Shown: positions 19,401-27,709 of the stretch, in pieces
Numbering within the stretch: the first letter of the stretch is position 1
How the letters are laid out: each line of letters begins with the position of its first letter
NCBI GenBank assembly: GCA_000817105.1
Contig: JUEP01000002.1
Location: forward strand, 103,157 to 167,156
Direction: 5' to 3'
Length of the DNA: 64,000 nucleotides
Origin: a marine actinobacterium MedAcidi-G3
GTDB taxonomy: Bacteria; Actinomycetota; Acidimicrobiia; Acidimicrobiales; Poriferisodalaceae
Program-made: the position numbers and the translations under genes
Notes under the pieces: generated by a model
What the model was told of the DNA's origin: nothing
Databases searched by the model: none
Seen by the model: the letters and a program-made list of their open reading frames with translations, nothing else

Positions 19401-19803
19401 GACCTCGGCCAGCGTCACAGTGCCATTTATGACCGTTGTATTGCGCAAAGGGTATGGACTCGGTGCTCAAGCTATGGCTGGAGGCAGCTTCAAAGCACCA
19501 GTATTTTGTGTGGCTTGGCCAACAGGCGAATTTGGTGGGATGGGACTCGAAGGCTTCGTGAAACTTGGTTACCGCAAGGAGCTGGAATCTATCGAGGATC
19601 CGAAAGAGCGAATCGCCTACTACGAAGAGATGGTGGCGAAACTATACGAGAATGGCAAGGCTGTGAGTACGGCAACATTTTTTGAATTAGATGATGTAAT
19701 CGATCCCGCAAAAACTCGTACCTGGGTCTCTATGGCTCTGAAGGCGGCCCCAAAACCGTCTCCAAGGGACGGAAAGAAACGTCCGATGGTTGATACCTGG
19801 TAG
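16420..19803 (+). CDS. Single-chain biotin-dependent acyl-CoA carboxylase
   Basis: 1127 aa, carrying on one chain what most actinobacteria split over AccA and AccD. The N-terminal biotin carboxylase domain opens IEKLLIANRGEIAIRIARAA and includes HPGYGFLAEN and the ATP loop KAVAGGGGRGMR. A linker leads to the biotinyl domain with VMEAMKMEH, whose biotinylated Lys is residue 556. The carboxyltransferase half (from ~630) includes KRHGRGHRTARENLSRL and two crotonase-like lobes. It carboxylates acyl-CoAs at the alpha carbon. The layout matches mycobacterial long-chain acyl-CoA carboxylase (LCC); substrate length is unknown. Confidence 0.93.
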   Translation: MPIEKLLIANRGEIAIRIARAAGDLGITSVAAFSSDDHSSLHRQVSDESVGLDGSGVAAYLDIDQLVEAVISSGCDAVHPGYGFLAENPNFASALETKGIIFVGPPSDQLALFGDKLSARNLAKRLDVPVVAATAGAATLEEVEEFLTEHESIMIKAVAGGGGRGMREVRKGQDLATIFERCRSEAQSSFGIGDLYAEKLVEAARHIEVQILGDGSSVTHLGERECTLQRQNQKIVEIAPSPSISPETRELLTQAATKMAQEVNYLGLGTWEFLVDANNPATVAFIETNARLQVEHTVTEEVTGVDLVRSQILVAGGASLTDLRLQQNQVPEAKGFAIQCRVNTETMTEEGLARPAGGTISVFETPSGPGVRTDSYGYQGYATNPNFDSLIAKVIGYSPTSNYEDAVRRVRRALNEFRIEGVSTNISYLLALLDRPEVQANTVTTGFINAFASELLEAAQVISSNQWLPLPSEEESNTSLAGAQVSNDPLAVLQHGDIDHREANSSSADSKTSASLGPDGSRAVEAPLQGTIISLSVEPGDEVAAGQPVAVMEAMKMEHVIASTMTGIVRSLGVAQGDTIYEGHPLLFIEEADLDIQSDETEATIDLDFIRPDLQEVFDRHYKGMDEAKPSAVEKRHGRGHRTARENLSRLIDDGTFVEYGPLMVAAQRRRRSLDDLIDNTQGDGMVAGIGSVNGDLFSQDDAQTMVMSYDYMVLAGTQGLQNHRKKDRLFELAEQNKLPTVLLAEGGGGRPGDTDTAGGAGLDCWAFTFFAKLSGLVPLVGVTNGRCFAGNAVLLGCCDVIIATEGSNIGIGGPAMIEGGGLGVFRPEEVGPVDVQYPNGVIDILVKDEDEAMDTAKKYLSYFQGPVESWEAPDQRLLRHIVPENRLRAYDVREVIETMCDIDSTLEIRKGWGPGCITTLARIEGHPVGIIANNNHHLGGAIDADVGDKGSRFMQLCDAHDIPLIFLCDTPGIMVGPQAEYEATVRHASRMFVTSASVTVPFMTVVLRKGYGLGAQAMAGGSFKAPVFCVAWPTGEFGGMGLEGFVKLGYRKELESIEDPKERIAYYEEMVAKLYENGKAVSTATFFELDDVIDPAKTRTWVSMALKAAPKPSPRDGKKRPMVDTW

Positions 19804-19811
19804 AGGCGCTT

Positions 19812-22247
19812 TTATTCAAGAAGTTCAGCTATGGCGAGTTCTGCTATTCGATCACTGTCGTAACCCAAGTTTTCTGTCAAAACTTCAAATGTGTGTTCGC
19901 CAAAAACCGGACCAGCATGAGTAACTTCTCCGGGAGTGCGCGATAGCTGGAATCGGGTTCCGTCCACAAAGAACGGTTCATGAGTTCCGTGAATGACCTC
20001 AGCGAACAAACCTCGGTGCATCATTTGCGGATCAGTTGAAAGTTCGGGTGAATTTTGAACTATGTGCGATGCAACACCAATTCCCTGCAATGCCTCCATT
20101 AGCTCGACTCCGTTACGTTGAATTGTCCATGCCGAGATAATTTCGTCGAGTTCTTCATGTCTTTCGTGTCGTTCAGAGTTTGAGAGATCTGATAGATCTC
20201 CACGTCCCATCTCTCTTGTTAGAGAAATCCATTGCGAGTCATCTTTGCAAGAAATTGCGATCCAGTTATCATCGCCCGCGGTTGGATAGCCACCTTGGGG
20301 TGCAAAGACTTGATCTCTGTTTCCTGCTCGCTCCCATACGTTGTCATTAATCGAATATTCAAGAAGAGCTGGTGACATCAGATGCAATGCGGCTTCAGCC
20401 TGTGATAGGTCAACATATTGACCTTCGCCGGTTCGCCTTTTGTGTTCTAGGGCTCCCATAACAGACGCAACAAGCCAGCGTGGAGATGTGTAATCGGTGT
20501 AAGCGCTAAACGGCCCACTGGGAGCCCGGTCAGGCCACCCCACCGGATAAAAGAACCCGCAAATTGCCGCTGCCATGGTGCCAAATCCTGCCAACATCGC
20601 TAACGGCCCTGTCTGCCCCATCAGACAGCTAGAAGCCATGATCACCTCAGGTTTTCGCTTTGATACCTGGGCATAGTCAAGACCCCATGCGGTCATCGCC
20701 TTAGGTGAGAATGACTCAAGAACTACATCAGCCCAGTCGATGAGGTCCCAGATCACATCAATGGCGGCTGGCTTCGAGAGATCAAGGCTTAGCCCTCGTT
20801 TTCCGGCATTCATATTGTGGTAGATCCCCGACTTATCAGGGTCTGCCTCGCCACCAGGGAAAGGCTCGAGAGTGCGAACGGCGTCGATCTTGTTTGCTGA
20901 TTCAACCCGAATAATTTCTGCCCCGTAATCAGCAAGAACGCGAGAAGCAGCGGGACCGGCCATAGCCCACATCAGATCCAGGATTTTGATGCCTTTAAGT
21001 GGCAACTCCTTTGATGGAGATTGTTCCTTCACGGCCACTGATGGAACTCGCACAGGCTGGTCCAGAACTTCACGGGTGTGTTCACCCAGTTTCGGAGCTT
21101 CGCCTAGTTTTTGTAGCGGAGTCTGTCCGAATTTCGCAAATGGTCCCGGGTACTCGACAGTGGTCCCATCTGCGTGCTCAACCGTCTCCCAATAGCTCCG
21201 AAACTTCAACTGTTCACTTTTTACGACTTCTTCAGTGGTGGTAATTGGGGTAATTAACAAACGGCGTACCATCGCAGCCTCAAGTAACTCGGCTTTCGTT
21301 TTAGTAGCGAAAAACTTGCCGAGAATGTCCTTGACGCGTTCGTATTCTTCGGTTGGCTCTCGTCCGTCAAGCAGCATCATGGCGTACTCGACCCAGTCTT
21401 TGTCGCGTGTCGCCTCATCACAAAAGCCCTCTTCGTGTACCCAATTCATCAGATTTTTAGTGAAATATGCAAAGGCTTGCCCGAATAAGAAACTCACCGA
21501 TGCATAACCATCTGAGCAGGGCCACATCAGTTGAACACGGGTAGTCCCTAGATACGCCCCACCCGCTACTCGGGTAGGAACCGAACCTCCGAGGGGAGTC
21601 GCCAAGGACATTGACTGGGTGCATTGATTCATTGAATGTTGAGCTGAAACATCAACATGCTGACCAAGCCCTGAACTGGTTTGCCTCTCAAACAGGGCAA
21701 TAAGGGCAGCTCCTGCTGCTTCTGATGCAGCATTGGCGAACGCTTGGGGCAAGGTGCCTCCTGCGCGTAGCGGCGATCTATCTTCGTCACCTGTCAGCAC
21801 CATGTTCCCGGCTGAAGCTTGAAGTGTTAAGTCACTGTATGCCCATCCTGCTTTAGGACCGGAGCTACCAAAAGCCGTAATCGAGACGTTCACCAAATGG
21901 GGGTTGAGTCTCTCTATTTGCTGGTGATCAAGACCGATAGATTCCATGAACCCATGATCGAAAGACTCGAACATGATGTCTGCACCAGAGATAAGGGTTT
22001 CTAGTTCCCCGATTCCTTCTTGGGTATCTAGATCTAGAACGACACTCTTCTTACCTCTGTTATAAGACCAATGTTGGAGAGAGTGATTGCCGTCATCAAT
22101 ATTTCTGGCGAAAGGCCCTAATCCTCTCGCACTTGAGCCAGAAGGTGGTTCCACAGCTATTACCTCAGCTCCCATCTGAGCCAAAATGAAACCTGCGAGG
22201 TGACCACGTTCATCTGTTAGATCTAAGACCCTGTAATTGCTCAGCAC
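19812..22247 (-). CDS. Fused two-domain CaiB/BaiF CoA-transferase
   Basis: 811 aa, two CaiB/BaiF (class III CoA-transferase) units in one chain: residues ~1-390 (YRVLDLTDERGHLAGFILAQ) and ~415-811 (GIKILDLMWAMAGPAASRVL). Aligning both on GQ-x-VD-[VL]-S puts the catalytic Asp at Asp585 in the second unit (AYTDYTSP), but the equivalent first-unit residue is Ala171 (LPQAFANA). The N-terminal half may therefore be non-catalytic. The reaction would transfer CoA between organic acids. Convergent with the carboxylase; no overlap. Confidence 0.88.
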   Translation of the reverse strand: MLSNYRVLDLTDERGHLAGFILAQMGAEVIAVEPPSGSSARGLGPFARNIDDGNHSLQHWSYNRGKKSVVLDLDTQEGIGELETLISGADIMFESFDHGFMESIGLDHQQIERLNPHLVNVSITAFGSSGPKAGWAYSDLTLQASAGNMVLTGDEDRSPLRAGGTLPQAFANAASEAAGAALIALFERQTSSGLGQHVDVSAQHSMNQCTQSMSLATPLGGSVPTRVAGGAYLGTTRVQLMWPCSDGYASVSFLFGQAFAYFTKNLMNWVHEEGFCDEATRDKDWVEYAMMLLDGREPTEEYERVKDILGKFFATKTKAELLEAAMVRRLLITPITTTEEVVKSEQLKFRSYWETVEHADGTTVEYPGPFAKFGQTPLQKLGEAPKLGEHTREVLDQPVRVPSVAVKEQSPSKELPLKGIKILDLMWAMAGPAASRVLADYGAEIIRVESANKIDAVRTLEPFPGGEADPDKSGIYHNMNAGKRGLSLDLSKPAAIDVIWDLIDWADVVLESFSPKAMTAWGLDYAQVSKRKPEVIMASSCLMGQTGPLAMLAGFGTMAAAICGFFYPVGWPDRAPSGPFSAYTDYTSPRWLVASVMGALEHKRRTGEGQYVDLSQAEAALHLMSPALLEYSINDNVWERAGNRDQVFAPQGGYPTAGDDNWIAISCKDDSQWISLTREMGRGDLSDLSNSERHERHEELDEIISAWTIQRNGVELMEALQGIGVASHIVQNSPELSTDPQMMHRGLFAEVIHGTHEPFFVDGTRFQLSRTPGEVTHAGPVFGEHTFEVLTENLGYDSDRIAELAIAELLE

Positions 22248-22327
22248 GAATTCCCCCTCCTAGAACTTCGACTCGTTACTTGGGACCATACTCCCCTCGC
22301 ACCGCCTGTTCTGACTACGGTGCTGGT

Positions 22328-23251
22328 ATGTCCCTACCTCCGCATCGAGTTGACTATTTGCCAATGGCAGATCGCCCGACTATTTCGTGGCCAAATGATG
22401 CCAAAGTTGCGCTGTGGATCGCCCCCAACGTCGAGCACTACGAATACCTTCCACCCAGAGATGCCCTTCGAAATCCGTGGCCCAGGTCACCTCACCCCGA
22501 GGTGCAAGGGTACTCTCACCGCGACTACGGAAACCGGGTCGGTTTCTGGCGGATGCTGCAGGTGCTCGATGAACACAATGTGCGATGCACCGCGTCAACA
22601 AATTTAGCCATATTCGAGCATTACCCCGATATCGGAAAAGCAATGGCAGACCGCGACTGGGAAATCATGAGTCATGGCATATACAACACCCGATACCTAT
22701 CTTCATTGACCGAGCAAGAGGAACGCGCGTTCTATGTCGACTGCATCGACACGCTGCGTCAGCACACTGGCCAAGACCTGAAAGGCATGCTCGGGCCTGC
22801 GGTGTCCAATACCGTTCGTACGCCTGACCTGATGGCCGAGGCCGGACTTATTTATCATGCCGATTGGCTTCATGATGACCAGCCGATACCCATAAAAGTT
22901 AATGATGGCCCTCTCATCTCAGTGCCGTACAGCATTGAACTGAATGATGTTCCAGTTTTTCTCCAACATCACGACACAAAAGATTTTGTTGAAATGGTCA
23001 AAGCCCAATTCGACACCCTCTACGAAGAGGGGGGAACTTCTGGACGTGTAATGGCATTGGCTCTTCATCCGTATTTGATGGGAATGCCTCATCGAATTCA
23101 GGGATTAGAAGAAATCCTCGATTATTTATTGGGCCACGAGGATGTTTGGCAAGCGACAGCCTCACAGATCGCGGAGCACTTTATCGATCACCACTATCAA
23201 GAGTTTGTTGATCATGCAGAGGTCATAAAAGGGACGCACAATGCCAGCTGA
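22328..23251 (+). CDS. PuuE-like polysaccharide deacetylase family protein (copy A)
   Basis: 307 aa NodB-fold protein of the allantoinase (PuuE)-like branch. The usual Asp-Asp motif at strand 1 is replaced by APNVEHYEYLPP, and motif 2 is WEIMSHGIYNTR with one His. No signal peptide. ATG 22328 is preferred over an in-frame TTG at 22280. The last 11 bases overlap copy B. The likely activity is hydrolysis of a cyclic or linear amide; the substrate is unknown. Confidence 0.82.
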   Translation: MSLPPHRVDYLPMADRPTISWPNDAKVALWIAPNVEHYEYLPPRDALRNPWPRSPHPEVQGYSHRDYGNRVGFWRMLQVLDEHNVRCTASTNLAIFEHYPDIGKAMADRDWEIMSHGIYNTRYLSSLTEQEERAFYVDCIDTLRQHTGQDLKGMLGPAVSNTVRTPDLMAEAGLIYHADWLHDDQPIPIKVNDGPLISVPYSIELNDVPVFLQHHDTKDFVEMVKAQFDTLYEEGGTSGRVMALALHPYLMGMPHRIQGLEEILDYLLGHEDVWQATASQIAEHFIDHHYQEFVDHAEVIKGTHNAS

Positions 23252-24155
23252 ACGTTCTTCAGGCATGGACCATTCTCATTACGCTTACTCGCCCTTACCT
23301 GCTAGGGCACCTCTTTTTTGGCCTGATAAACAACCTCTAGCCGTCGGAGCTCTTGTTCTACTCGAACACTACGAGTGGGAGCCACCAACAGACGCCTATG
23401 GCCTTCGCAACGCCAGTGGCGGACTCATCAAGTTGCCGGCGCCGGACTATGTGCAATTAACTCATCGGGAATACGGACATCGGGTGGGTATTTTTAGGGT
23501 TTTAGACACGCTCGAACGTTATGGCATTCCGGCGACAGTTGCCGTCGACCAGCTAACGGCCATTCACTATCCATGGCTCGTCGAACATCTCATGGAACGT
23601 GGTTGCGAGCTGATCGGACATGGAGTGGCCGCCAGCCAAGTCATCTCATCGAAAGTCGATGAAGAAACCGAACTTCAAATTATTAGAGACTCTTTAGACA
23701 CGTTAGAAAAGGTCACAGGCTTGCGACCTTCCGGTTGGTTCTCGCCCGAAGGAGTTGAATCAGCTCGGACTCCTGAACTTCTAGCTGCAGCCGAAGTCAG
23801 TTATGTATGTGATTGGCCTAATGACGAACAGCCCTACAAAATGACAACGCCACTGGGAGACCTCGTATCTCTGCCTCTTTTCTTAGAGGTTGATGATGAG
23901 TTTGCTCTTTGGCACCGTCGAGCAAGTCTCGCTAGTTGGGAAAGCATGATCGTTACGGCAGCTTCTCGACTTCACGTTGATGGCCGAACTTCGGCACGGC
24001 ACATGATGTTGACTTTGCGACCATGGCTGACTGGACAGCCTTTTCGTATTCGTTCTCTCGACCGTTCCTTAAGTCAGATTATGCAACTAGAGGGAATTTG
24101 GGCCGCTCAAGCCAATGCCATTGTGGAGGCGTTCCGAAATTCTGAATTTAGTTAG
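23241..24155 (+). CDS. PuuE-like polysaccharide deacetylase family protein (copy B)
   Basis: 304 aa, a diverged paralogue of the preceding gene sharing the layout EHYEW-PP, THREYGHRVGIFRVLD and CELIGHGVAASQ. Like copy A it has Glu/His rather than Asp-Asp at the first NodB motif. Two diverged copies in an overlapping pair suggest a heteromer or two steps on related amides. Its TAG stop is interlocked with the TAA of the convergent monooxygenase (TTAG, 24152-24155). Confidence 0.82.
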   Translation: MPAERSSGMDHSHYAYSPLPARAPLFWPDKQPLAVGALVLLEHYEWEPPTDAYGLRNASGGLIKLPAPDYVQLTHREYGHRVGIFRVLDTLERYGIPATVAVDQLTAIHYPWLVEHLMERGCELIGHGVAASQVISSKVDEETELQIIRDSLDTLEKVTGLRPSGWFSPEGVESARTPELLAAAEVSYVCDWPNDEQPYKMTTPLGDLVSLPLFLEVDDEFALWHRRASLASWESMIVTAASRLHVDGRTSARHMMLTLRPWLTGQPFRIRSLDRSLSQIMQLEGIWAAQANAIVEAFRNSEFS

Positions 24156-25507
24156 CGACGCCAGGCCCCGGGGATTGGTTGCGACAGCCCTAGATTGTCT
24201 CTCAAGGTGGTTCCGGAGTACTCGGTTCTAAATAATCCGCGTCTTTGCAGCTCAGGAACAACCAAATCCACAAAGTCTTCGAAAGCCCCGGGCATGTGAG
24301 TACCCGCTATTACAAAGCCATCGCAGGCAGGGGATGTGAACCACTCCTCGAAGTAGTCAGCAAGTTCAGTTGGGCCACCTACGACAGGGTGAGCCAGTCG
24401 ACCTCGTCCAGAGACTTCAACAAAGTCTTTGACGCTCGGGGTTTGGTTTCCTGTTACTTCGATGACTTGATTACGGATGCCTTGGATACCTGTCATCGCA
24501 GCTACATCTTCTTCGGAAAGCGGATCTTCGAGTCCTTTCTCAGAAAAGTCGAAGTTGAGCCCCTCGGAAAGTAATGAGAGGTCATCAATCAAATTTGGAA
24601 GCAAGTCATAGGCAGCACGTCGGTCTTCAGCTTCTGACATAGTGCGACCCACTACTGGGAAGGTCAGATTCGCGATTTTTACCTGTTCCGGGTCACGACC
24701 ATTGGCTTCGATAGCAGATTTGACAGCGCCATAATTTTCTTTGGCTCGTGAAAGGCTGGGGTTCGACATGAAAAGTAGCTCGCCCCACCGGGATGCAAAA
24801 TCGACTCCTCTGCCGCTTTGGCCTGCCTGGATAACTACTGGGTGACCTTGGGGAGTTCGAGGAACAGTGAATGGTCCCCGTGACCTGTAATGGGGACCTT
24901 CATGGTCTAAGCGGTGAACCATATCTCCGCGCGCATACAACCCCGAAGCTCGATCCGCCACGATGGCATCAGCTTCCCAAGTATCCCAATGTCCATGGAC
25001 TATCTCCATGAACTCATCAGCTTGGTCGTAGCGAACGTCGTGGGCGGGGGCCTCCTCTAGTCCCATATTTTTGGCCTCGTTGTCGTTCACTGATGTGACG
25101 ACATTCCATGCCGCCCGACCGCCACTCATATGGTCGAGTGTTGCGAAAAGCCGCGCCACGTGAAATGGAGGGAAATAAGTAGTCGAGTACGTGGCACCCA
25201 AACCCAGGTTCTTGGTGACCATTCCCATGGTTGTGAGAACGGTCACAGCATCTAGCTTCACGCATCTAATCCCATTTTCGACGGTATGCCGATGATCGCC
25301 TCCGTACATATCTGGCATAGCAAGACGGTCATCGAAGAACCCGAGGTCGAAAAGCCCTCTTTCTAGAACTTTTGCTATGTGTTGATAGAAATCAACGTTG
25401 GTCACATCATGTCGAGCTTCCGGGTGGCGCCAAGCCGCCGGAATGGTCGTACAGTTCTGAGCTTGAAGGAAGCCAACCAACGCAATTTGGCGTTTCGGAG
25501 TTATCAC
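24152..25507 (-). CDS. NtaA/SnaA/DszA-type FMN-dependent monooxygenase
   Basis: 451 aa luciferase-like monooxygenase of the NtaA/SnaA/DszA group, which uses reduced FMN and O2 on nitrilotriacetate, sulfones or related N/S compounds. Diagnostic segments are FDLGFFDDRLAMPD, ATYSTTYFPPFHVARLFATL, GRAAWNVVTS and PVVIQAGQSGRGVDFASR. The substrate is unknown. GTG start with a 4-base GTGA overlap on the YqeY gene, so it is the last cistron of a TauD-YqeY-monooxygenase transcript. The flavin reductase is not in this window. Confidence 0.9.
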   Translation of the reverse strand: MITPKRQIALVGFLQAQNCTTIPAAWRHPEARHDVTNVDFYQHIAKVLERGLFDLGFFDDRLAMPDMYGGDHRHTVENGIRCVKLDAVTVLTTMGMVTKNLGLGATYSTTYFPPFHVARLFATLDHMSGGRAAWNVVTSVNDNEAKNMGLEEAPAHDVRYDQADEFMEIVHGHWDTWEADAIVADRASGLYARGDMVHRLDHEGPHYRSRGPFTVPRTPQGHPVVIQAGQSGRGVDFASRWGELLFMSNPSLSRAKENYGAVKSAIEANGRDPEQVKIANLTFPVVGRTMSEAEDRRAAYDLLPNLIDDLSLLSEGLNFDFSEKGLEDPLSEEDVAAMTGIQGIRNQVIEVTGNQTPSVKDFVEVSGRGRLAHPVVGGPTELADYFEEWFTSPACDGFVIAGTHMPGAFEDFVDLVVPELQRRGLFRTEYSGTTLRDNLGLSQPIPGAWRR

Positions 25508-25953
25508 GACAGGTGCGACTTAACTAGCTCTGCCACTGTCCGTCCTTCGGCCTTGCCAGCGACCTCGGCGTTAACGGCTTTCATTGCTTGTCCCATGTCT
25601 GCCATCGTTTTGTAACCGCCATCATTCAAGACCCGCTCAACGATCGCAGCCAAAGCTTCGACATCTAGCTGCTCGGGAAGATACTGCTCAAGAATCGACA
25701 GTTCTGCGCGCTCGTCAGCAGCTTTTTCTACCCTTCCACCTTGTTCAAATGCCTCTGCTGCTTCGACTCGACGTTTGGCTTGTGCTGCTATTAATTTTTC
25801 CACTTGCTCGTCACCCAAGGTCGTGGCTGCCGCACCAGCAACTTCCGCTTCTTGCACTGCCGCTACCACTGACCGCAAGGTAGCTACTGTCAGTTTGTCC
25901 TTCGATTTCATAGCAGCCGTCAGGTCGGCACGAATTTGGTCTAACAGGGTCAT
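25504..25953 (-). CDS. GatB/YqeY domain protein
   Basis: 149 aa, the standard YqeY length. Opens TLLDQIRADLTAAMKSKDKLTVATLRSVVAA and ends KAEGRTVAELVKSHL, as in the stand-alone relatives of the GatB tail domain, which binds tRNA in amidotransferases. The role of free-standing YqeY is not established. It is sandwiched between the dioxygenase and the monooxygenase genes with a 4-base overlap at each end. Confidence 0.92.
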   Translation of the reverse strand: MTLLDQIRADLTAAMKSKDKLTVATLRSVVAAVQEAEVAGAAATTLGDEQVEKLIAAQAKRRVEAAEAFEQGGRVEKAADERAELSILEQYLPEQLDVEALAAIVERVLNDGGYKTMADMGQAMKAVNAEVAGKAEGRTVAELVKSHLS

Positions 25954-26858
25954 GAGCCTGTTGAGGGTCGTGCGGCGTCGTCTAGTCGGACGCCATCGGG
26001 TTGATGATTGATTGCCAATTCAGAGGAGGGATCTCCAGCGATTCTTGTATGCCACATGCGTCGTGGTTCTTTCATGTCAAAGGGTGTGCCTCGGTGTTGC
26101 AGTCGTCGATTATCCCAGACAACAGCATCGCCAACGGTCCATTCATGATGATAGGTGCGGGGAGGTTGACAGGCCCAATCGTTCAAGTCATCTAGGAGTT
26201 GCGTTGATTCTTCTCTGTCTAGCCCCACAATGTCATGCGCGTGCCGACCGATGAGGAGATTCGGTTGCCCCGTAACTGGGTGAAACTTCACAAGGGGGCG
26301 CAACGAAACTTCCATGTTGTGGTACCCGTACATATTGTACGTACCATCTTCATTTTCGTTATCCGGTAGGTAGCCAGACCGCTGTTGACTGTAATAGAGC
26401 GAGTGATACGCGTTGAGATTTGCGATGCGTTTTCGAGTCTCCGAGTCAAGCTCTTCATATGCGGCTCGCATGTCGGCCCATCCGGTGGCCGCACCTGATT
26501 GAGGCACAATTTCAGCCGTAAAAACAGCCCCTTTCGCTTGCATAGGCATATAGGTGCTGTCGTGATGCCAACCTTCGTTACCTCTTAAGGATTTAACAAC
26601 TTCGTCTCCATCTTCGAAGTGAACTTTGCCGTCTTCGCCGATGTTCGAAATAGCTGCATGCGGGAATTCGAGATCTCCAAATCTTCGAGCAAAGCGATCT
26701 TGTCTTTCCCCGCTCAGAAAAACGCTTGGAAAGACCAACAACGCTCGATCAATCCAGAGCTCATACAAATCGCCCCATTCGGAATCGTCCATAGCTTCAA
26801 GATCAAGGTCGGTGACCACTGAACCGAAGGTAACTCCTTCAAGATTTTGAACTTTCAT
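25950..26858 (-). CDS. TauD/TfdA-family Fe(II)/2-oxoglutarate dioxygenase
   Basis: 302 aa. The facial triad is visible: His98-x-Asp100 (GWHHDSTY) and distal His255 (RRLQHRGTP), with Arg266/Arg272 for 2-oxoglutarate. The family hydroxylates taurine, aryloxyacetates, carnitine-like or alkylsulfate substrates. The exact substrate is not evident; the downstream NtaA-type monooxygenase makes an N- or S-containing organic acid plausible. First cistron of the run, with an ATGA overlap on YqeY. Confidence 0.92.
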   Translation of the reverse strand: MKVQNLEGVTFGSVVTDLDLEAMDDSEWGDLYELWIDRALLVFPSVFLSGERQDRFARRFGDLEFPHAAISNIGEDGKVHFEDGDEVVKSLRGNEGWHHDSTYMPMQAKGAVFTAEIVPQSGAATGWADMRAAYEELDSETRKRIANLNAYHSLYYSQQRSGYLPDNENEDGTYNMYGYHNMEVSLRPLVKFHPVTGQPNLLIGRHAHDIVGLDREESTQLLDDLNDWACQPPRTYHHEWTVGDAVVWDNRRLQHRGTPFDMKEPRRMWHTRIAGDPSSELAINHQPDGVRLDDAARPSTGS

Positions 26859-26939
26859 ATCGTCACGGATCCTTATCGGTAACGCTGAACTTATGGTAGC
26901 GAGTACACAGTCACGCGTCTTGCGCGCGAGACTTCCGCA

Positions 26940-27692
26940 ATGAGTATTGACGTTAACTTCGACTCTTCATTACGCCAGCGATTGACAAACAATCTGCAAC
27001 GCCACCAACGGCGCGACCACCTGAACCAAGGCCTTACTCAAGCATCAGTGTGTGTCATCGTGTTGGATAGTGATGCTTCAGTTCATGGCGCTGACCCGCT
27101 ACTGGACGGCGAAACTGCCTTGGACCGAAAGCAGTTGCTAGCCGATATTCCCGGAGTGTCCGCAGACGAAGAGTTAACCGGGACCGTTGAGGGCACAGCT
27201 GGCGGTGCGTCTGTTCTTCTCACTCGTCGAACATCGAAGCTCAAAGATCATCCCGGCCAATGGGCGCTGCCCGGGGGGCGAGTAGACCCCGGTGAAACTG
27301 CGTTAGAGGCGGCGATGAGAGAGGCTCACGAAGAAGTCGGGTTACACCTCACTAACGATGATTTACTGGGCCAACTAGATGATTATCCGACACGATCCGG
27401 TTACGTGATCAGGCCTTTCGTTTTTTGGCTCAGCGAACATCTAGAACCTGTAGCTAATCCGACTGAAGTGGCATCAATCCATCGAATTTCTATTCGGGAA
27501 CTCACACGACCTGACTCCCCTCGATTTATAAAGATTCCCGAAAGTGAACGGCCCGTAGTTCAACTCCCAATCGGGGGTGATCTCATACATGCTCCGACGG
27601 GTGCCGTGATGTACCAGTTTCGGGCTGTGGCTTACGACGGCGACGAGGTTCGAGTCGATGAACTAGAGCAACCCGTTTTTGCATGGCGCTAG
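26940..27692 (+). CDS. NUDIX hydrolase, CoA-pyrophosphatase-like
   Basis: 250 aa. A complete Nudix box runs from GGRVDPGETALEAAMREAHE to EVGL, with RE-x2-EE metal ligands. The preceding LLTRRTSKLKDHPGQWALPG resembles the NUDT7/CoAse signature region (UPF0035). The substrate is likely CoA or an acyl-CoA, which would fit the surrounding CoA genes. The N-terminal ~80 residues are longer than in the minimal family. Divergent from the TauD operon. Confidence 0.85.
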   Translation: MSIDVNFDSSLRQRLTNNLQRHQRRDHLNQGLTQASVCVIVLDSDASVHGADPLLDGETALDRKQLLADIPGVSADEELTGTVEGTAGGASVLLTRRTSKLKDHPGQWALPGGRVDPGETALEAAMREAHEEVGLHLTNDDLLGQLDDYPTRSGYVIRPFVFWLSEHLEPVANPTEVASIHRISIRELTRPDSPRFIKIPESERPVVQLPIGGDLIHAPTGAVMYQFRAVAYDGDEVRVDELEQPVFAWR

Positions 27693-27709
27693 ATGTCTGT
27701 TGAGTTCGC

